From the NCBI GenBank assembly GCA_036362985.1, contig JAYGXS010000001.1:75168027-75232026 (forward strand): DNA of 64,000 bases, given 5' to 3'. Shown here piece by piece: positions 61,301 through 64,000 of the stretch (position 1 is its first letter; each line of letters opens with the position of its first letter). This DNA comes from Ligula intestinalis (Eukaryota > Platyhelminthes > Cestoda > Diphyllobothriidea > Diphyllobothriidae). The position numbers were made by a program, and so were the translations under genes. The notes under the pieces are model-generated. The model was not told the origin of the DNA. It saw only the letters and a program-made list of their open reading frames with translations, and did not search any database.

Positions 61301-64000
61301 GAATATTTTCGTTTATAAATACAGTGGAGTTTCGGGTGGCAAGCAGCTCCATCTACGAGCATTTCAGGCAACGAGCAAGCCACTCGTGGGAAATTTGCTT
61401 CGATTGACGAGCTTCTGCCCAGTTAACGAGCTGTCAGTGAATGTGTGAGCTTGTGTCTGCCGTTGAGTCTTGCTTCCAAGGCGTAGGTCTTCGAGCGTCT
61501 GCAGTCAATCCGTGAACTGATGCCGTTTAATTGGCTCCATTTCTTAATACGAGTGTTTCACATGTCGAGCTTGGTGCTGGAATAGATTACACTCGTTAAC
61601 CGAGGTTTCACGGCCGCTTGTAATCATGAGGGCTACTGATATTATTGTTGATCTTACACGCCTACGGCATGTTCCAACACGCATACCGGAAACAGGAACA
61701 CAATTTAAATTTGGAAGGCGTGGTATTAAAACTTTCAATCCTCGGGGTATTCCACATTTCAGTTATTGCTCTGAGGTTCTTCACGCTGGTCTCAAACTCT
61801 AAAAAAACCACAGGACAGCATATCATAACCCCATGGTATACTTTTTCATCCATGTAATGGAAGGACGTTACTGAAAAGAAGCGATTCTGTTCCTTCTTTT
61901 TATTGCATAATATTACATAAGTGTGTTGGCAATCTGACTGGCCAGATGTATCATGGCAAGCTAATTGATGTACACTAGATGCGGTAGTTCGAGAACTGTT
62001 AGCTGAAATTGTGAAATAAGCTTTCCACCTGAAACGTTGCTGAAAAAAGGGTTGCCAGGTTAATTGTCATGCAGCATTGTGCGAAGGTTTTTTGGTCACA
62101 GCAGAAATCCTGCTGTTGACCGAGTTTCCTCCCGGTCACCTTCGTAAAAAATGACTACTCAAATAGCATACATTTTCCCCGTTTACTTTTAATTTCCTTA
62201 TATATTCTAATATATTTTACAAAAATCATGGACGAAACGATCCTTTCTTGCATTTATTTGGTGGCCAAGGACGTTCTCATTAAATTCGATGCTTGAAGAA
62301 AGAGTATCTTCCGGTTTTAAAACTTTTCCCGATTCTCGAATAATTTTTAACCCAAGCCACAGTTACACTTGCATTCAGGGTTTCCAAACCCCAAACTGCA
62401 TACATTCCGTCTACGAAAAATCATTCATTCGTTTTGTGCTTTAGAAGGACGGCATAAAATACTGATAAAATATTGCAATGGATGTGGACCAGGTCTTATA
62501 CCTTGCAAGCAGTATTAATAAATTTACAACTAGGATGCTTTGTGAATAGATTCTGAATAGTCCTAAAAATCTCACAACCAGAAACGTTTTTGAAAACCTT
62601 TTTTCAAGAATTAAATTTTAGGAAGACGTAATTTGCTACCAACTGAAAACGCCAGGGAATAGTTTCGTATATTTTTTCTATATCATATATTGCAATTTAT
62701 CAGGGCGTCACCAACTGGCTGTGAGACGCAAAGGTGAACTTCCCTCAGTTGCCACCCACTCGTCTTCTCCAGAGCGTAACGTTGAGTTCGAGCGCGTGAG
62801 AACCTTGGACTAGTCAAAAGACCAGATTTTGCGCCTATTACAGGATCGTAAAATCAATCAGTAGGCATATCGATTTACCAGCCGCTTATAAAGACTGCAT
62901 GCTATTATCAGTGGTTCGGCTGAAGGCCCTTCTTGGCGGAGGCGACCTAAACACGCATTGAGTTTTAAAATTGCCTCATTTTGTGAGGATGGGCTAGCGT
63001 GAGAGTTCGAAACGTCGGACGAATAAACACCTGGTCCCAGAGGATGCCTTTCTGTCTTCCACAAATGTTAATGTAAATCCTTCCGTAGAAATGCCGATAA
63101 AGTATACACCTCTGGAGTAAACTTGAACGGTACACAACAAGTAGGCAACAATTTTTCCTAAAGGTGATAGATAAAGATGATTGGATCGCTCCTGAATGAG
63201 AAGAGCACATATTCCCGTTTGAATTGATTTTTATGCTGGTTCATTCTTAATGGTACTGCAAAGTCCCATGAGTAGTATTTTCTACTTGAAGGCATACGTT
63301 GGAAGTTTAGTTGAGTAAAGTGAAGGAGACGAGAATGAAAACTTTCAATCTACTTTCTACCGTCAGTAAACCACCGGAAATTTAGCGCGCAAAAGCCTGA
63401 AGTTTAAATCAAGGCTTTTCAATTCTTGAGTATCTTGATTCAGCATATTATGAGATCAAAGGCAAATTTTCTGAGTTTCTGCGCTAAACCTATAGATCGG
63501 AACGTTTGTTTAATGAATATACCTCGTTCTGAAACTATACATTTAAGATCCTCAAAGCAAGCTTCTTGGTTTAATTTAATTCAGAGACGGTCAATCAAGC
63601 TGGGGATAGCGCTGAGATCTCAGGGCCTGTTCGCCAATTTACCGGTACGGATATGGCAATGGACCCCCTTTTTCTGGCCATAAATGAACCATTTTAGTAA
63701 ACTGATTGTGAGATCCCGCAACTCTTGAATTACAATATCTTATGATTCATATATAAGGCTGTAAAAACTTCTTATTCACGAGCTTGCTCTACTGAATTTT
63801 AGGCGAGGTGGTACAAGAAGTCAATAAGGATGGTGGAATCAGGCTGCCGCTTGGGGTTCCACCCCAACCACCAATTCTAGTCAATACAGTCAACAACTCA
63901 ACCACCCTGATTCCGCCAGCGTGTGAAAATATCTTCCACCAACCCAATTCCTCTCTTTTTCACAGTGAACAGGCGGTGAAAGTCGACACAGAAGAGTCCA
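51731..64000 (+). CDS. Double DM-domain transcription factor, partial at 3' end
   Basis: DNA-binding factor of the DMRT/doublesex/mab-3 family, which controls sexual and neural fates in animals; nuclear. Exons 51731-52395, 58709-59736, 62704-62775 and 63803 onward, all in phase, give about 654 residues before the window ends. Residues 1-420 are low-complexity (Ala, Pro, Gln and Ser runs). DM domain 1, about 418-478: CRKCRAHG, HKRNC, C.C..C, then a helix VAKQIALYRDQ. DM domain 2, from about 522: CRRCRNHGKTNPWKGHKK, AC, C.C..C. All eight zinc ligands per domain are present. Two DM domains occur in nematode MAB-3; orthology is not claimed. Confidence 0.92.
52700..53075 (+). mobile_element. SINE-B copy, tRNA-body-tRNA
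   Basis: First tRNA-like unit 52705-52780 (GGCTCAATGGTAGAGAATTG, GGGTTCAAATTCC), body 52781-52975 (GGTGGATTCTAGACGATTGC, GTCAGCTTGCTGT), second tRNA-like unit 52976-53045 (GCAGTTCGATGATAAAGTG, GGGCTCGACTCGC), then AAATTTTTCACAATTGGGTC. Clearest copy of the family. Confidence 0.8.
53670..53715 (-). repeat. SINE-A fragment with CTGACGA core
   Basis: Minus strand TATGACTGGCTGACGA, GAAACGGCCATT, but stem II is mismatched and the 3' half of stem I is deleted. Inactive relic. Confidence 0.6.
53720..56520. other. DMRT intron 1, middle part
   Basis: No gene. Includes an AGT-rich microsatellite-like patch (55560-55610) and a very short CCTAACCCTAA stretch near 55915. Confidence 0.5.
56530..56680 (-). 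mobile_element. SINE-A copy, old
   Basis: The minus strand has A-box-like GGTTCAGTGGTAGAGCG and, further on, TATGACTGATTATGATTAATA in place of the hammerhead start. Core not intact. Confidence 0.5.
57770..58300 (-). mobile_element. PLE fragment (GIY-YIG), frameshifted
   Basis: Minus strand: VSEDFSHVLTLLEFGIAHRP, then SIRRQVMRPKDPL and VVHWIWCSCGEKQLSP (frame 1), then TRMAEHATGV and HTLSFEDSDFLAG (frame 2, 57768-58050). Same family as 21246-21850; decayed. Confidence 0.7.
58709..59736 (+). CDS. DMRT exon 2, both zinc modules
   Basis: Acceptor TTTTCGCAG|C completes Ser. Carries the whole first DM domain and the zinc-binding core of the second (TGT codons at 59301 and 59607 open each). A linker of Arg/Gly-rich sequence separates them. 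Donor CTGC|GTAAGT at 59737 leaves one base. Reading through would add KLPEKQ and stop at TGA 59757-59759, a possible short isoform. Confidence 0.9.
60195..60390 (-). mobile_element. Solo PLE 3' end with hammerhead
   Basis: Minus strand: GCTTATGTCT, hammerhead, AATGTTGTTCCAGCGATTGA, TCTTCTTTTCAATTAC, TTCCTGGGACTCGTATTTTC, ending near GTGTGGGC at about 60195. Same subfamily as 26693-26830. Confidence 0.7.
60268..60318 (-). ncRNA. Hammerhead-like motif in PLE end
   Basis: Minus strand: CTGATGA (60307-60301), GAAA (60281-60278), CGTC with cleavage after 60274. A GACG-CA-CGTC hairpin replaces a normal stem II, and stem I pairs poorly. Confidence 0.4.
60400..62700. other. DMRT intron 2, nothing recognised
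   Basis: AT-rich, short open frames only. Confidence 0.5.
62704..62775 (+). CDS. DMRT exon 3, end of DM domain 2
   Basis: Exon of 72 bp after ATTTATCAG. GG completes Arg with the C from exon 2, then RHQLAVRRKGELPSVATH, like the basic recognition helix that follows DM zinc modules (QVALRRQQ). Donor GAGC|GTAACG is weak but is the only one in phase with exon 4; a stronger GTGAGA at 62796 would break the frame. Confidence 0.6.
63803..64000 (+). CDS. DMRT exon 4, runs off the window
   Basis: Acceptor CTGAATTTTAG|GC completes Arg. The frame EVVQEVNKDGGIRLPLGVPP continues open to the window end; the other two frames meet stops. Linked by phase and by lack of a stop. Confidence 0.65.

Noticed and set aside
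63008..63020. TTCGAAACGTC as another PLE hammerhead end
   Set aside because: Only the 3' core half is present; no CUGANGA or matching stem upstream.
1..64000. CRISPR arrays, bacterial operons or phage genes
   Set aside because: None seen; introns, LINEs and SINEs show a eukaryotic genome.

Overview
The window comes from a metazoan nuclear genome, most probably a flatworm (cestode or trematode). Introns run from 68 bp to several kb, genes are sparse, and the repeats are CR1-like LINEs, Penelope-like elements (PLEs) and tRNA-derived SINEs carrying hammerhead ribozymes, which recalls the schistosome Sm-alpha family. The phylum is an inference; no species is named.

Positions 1-34009 (+) hold most of a BRCA2 orthologue. 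I could follow 14 exons: 218-416, 485-2921, 7473-7940, 8928-9191, 12044-12143, 14408-14782, 14905-15073, 18039-18247, 20610-20673, 22975-23060, 26162-26468, 28949-29124, 32726-32935 and 33215-34009. All splice phases agree and give 1952 residues ending at a TAG; the 5' end lies off the window. The product has four good BRC repeats (RAD51 binding), the helical domain, OB1, OB2 with a tower insertion, OB3 and a basic C-terminal tail. One intron (29125-32725) uses a GC donor.

The BRCA2 introns hold much of the repeat load. Intron 2 has a broken CR1-like LINE. Introns 4, 7, 8, 9, 10 and 11 have PLE copies, solo PLE ends and hairpin mini-insertions. Introns 7, 8, 10 and 12 have SINEs. Intron 10 also has a 256-bp inverted-repeat element flanked by TTAA. 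Several repeats carry hammerhead cores, and some PLE insertions begin with an inverted copy of their own 3' end whose inner edge falls in or beside the ribozyme.

From 34010 to about 51000 no gene is convincing. This stretch holds SINEs, a relic of a second LINE, a 110-bp direct repeat, a 285-bp inverted-repeat element, GC-rich patches and long C or G runs.

Positions 51731-64000 (+) hold a DM-domain (DMRT/doublesex/mab-3 family) transcription factor with two DM domains. Exons 51731-52395, 58709-59736, 62704-62775 and 63803 onward join in phase; the last runs off the window. Intron 1 of this gene carries SINEs and PLE fragments, and a further PLE end lies in intron 2. BRCA2 and the DMRT gene show no functional link beyond being neighbours.
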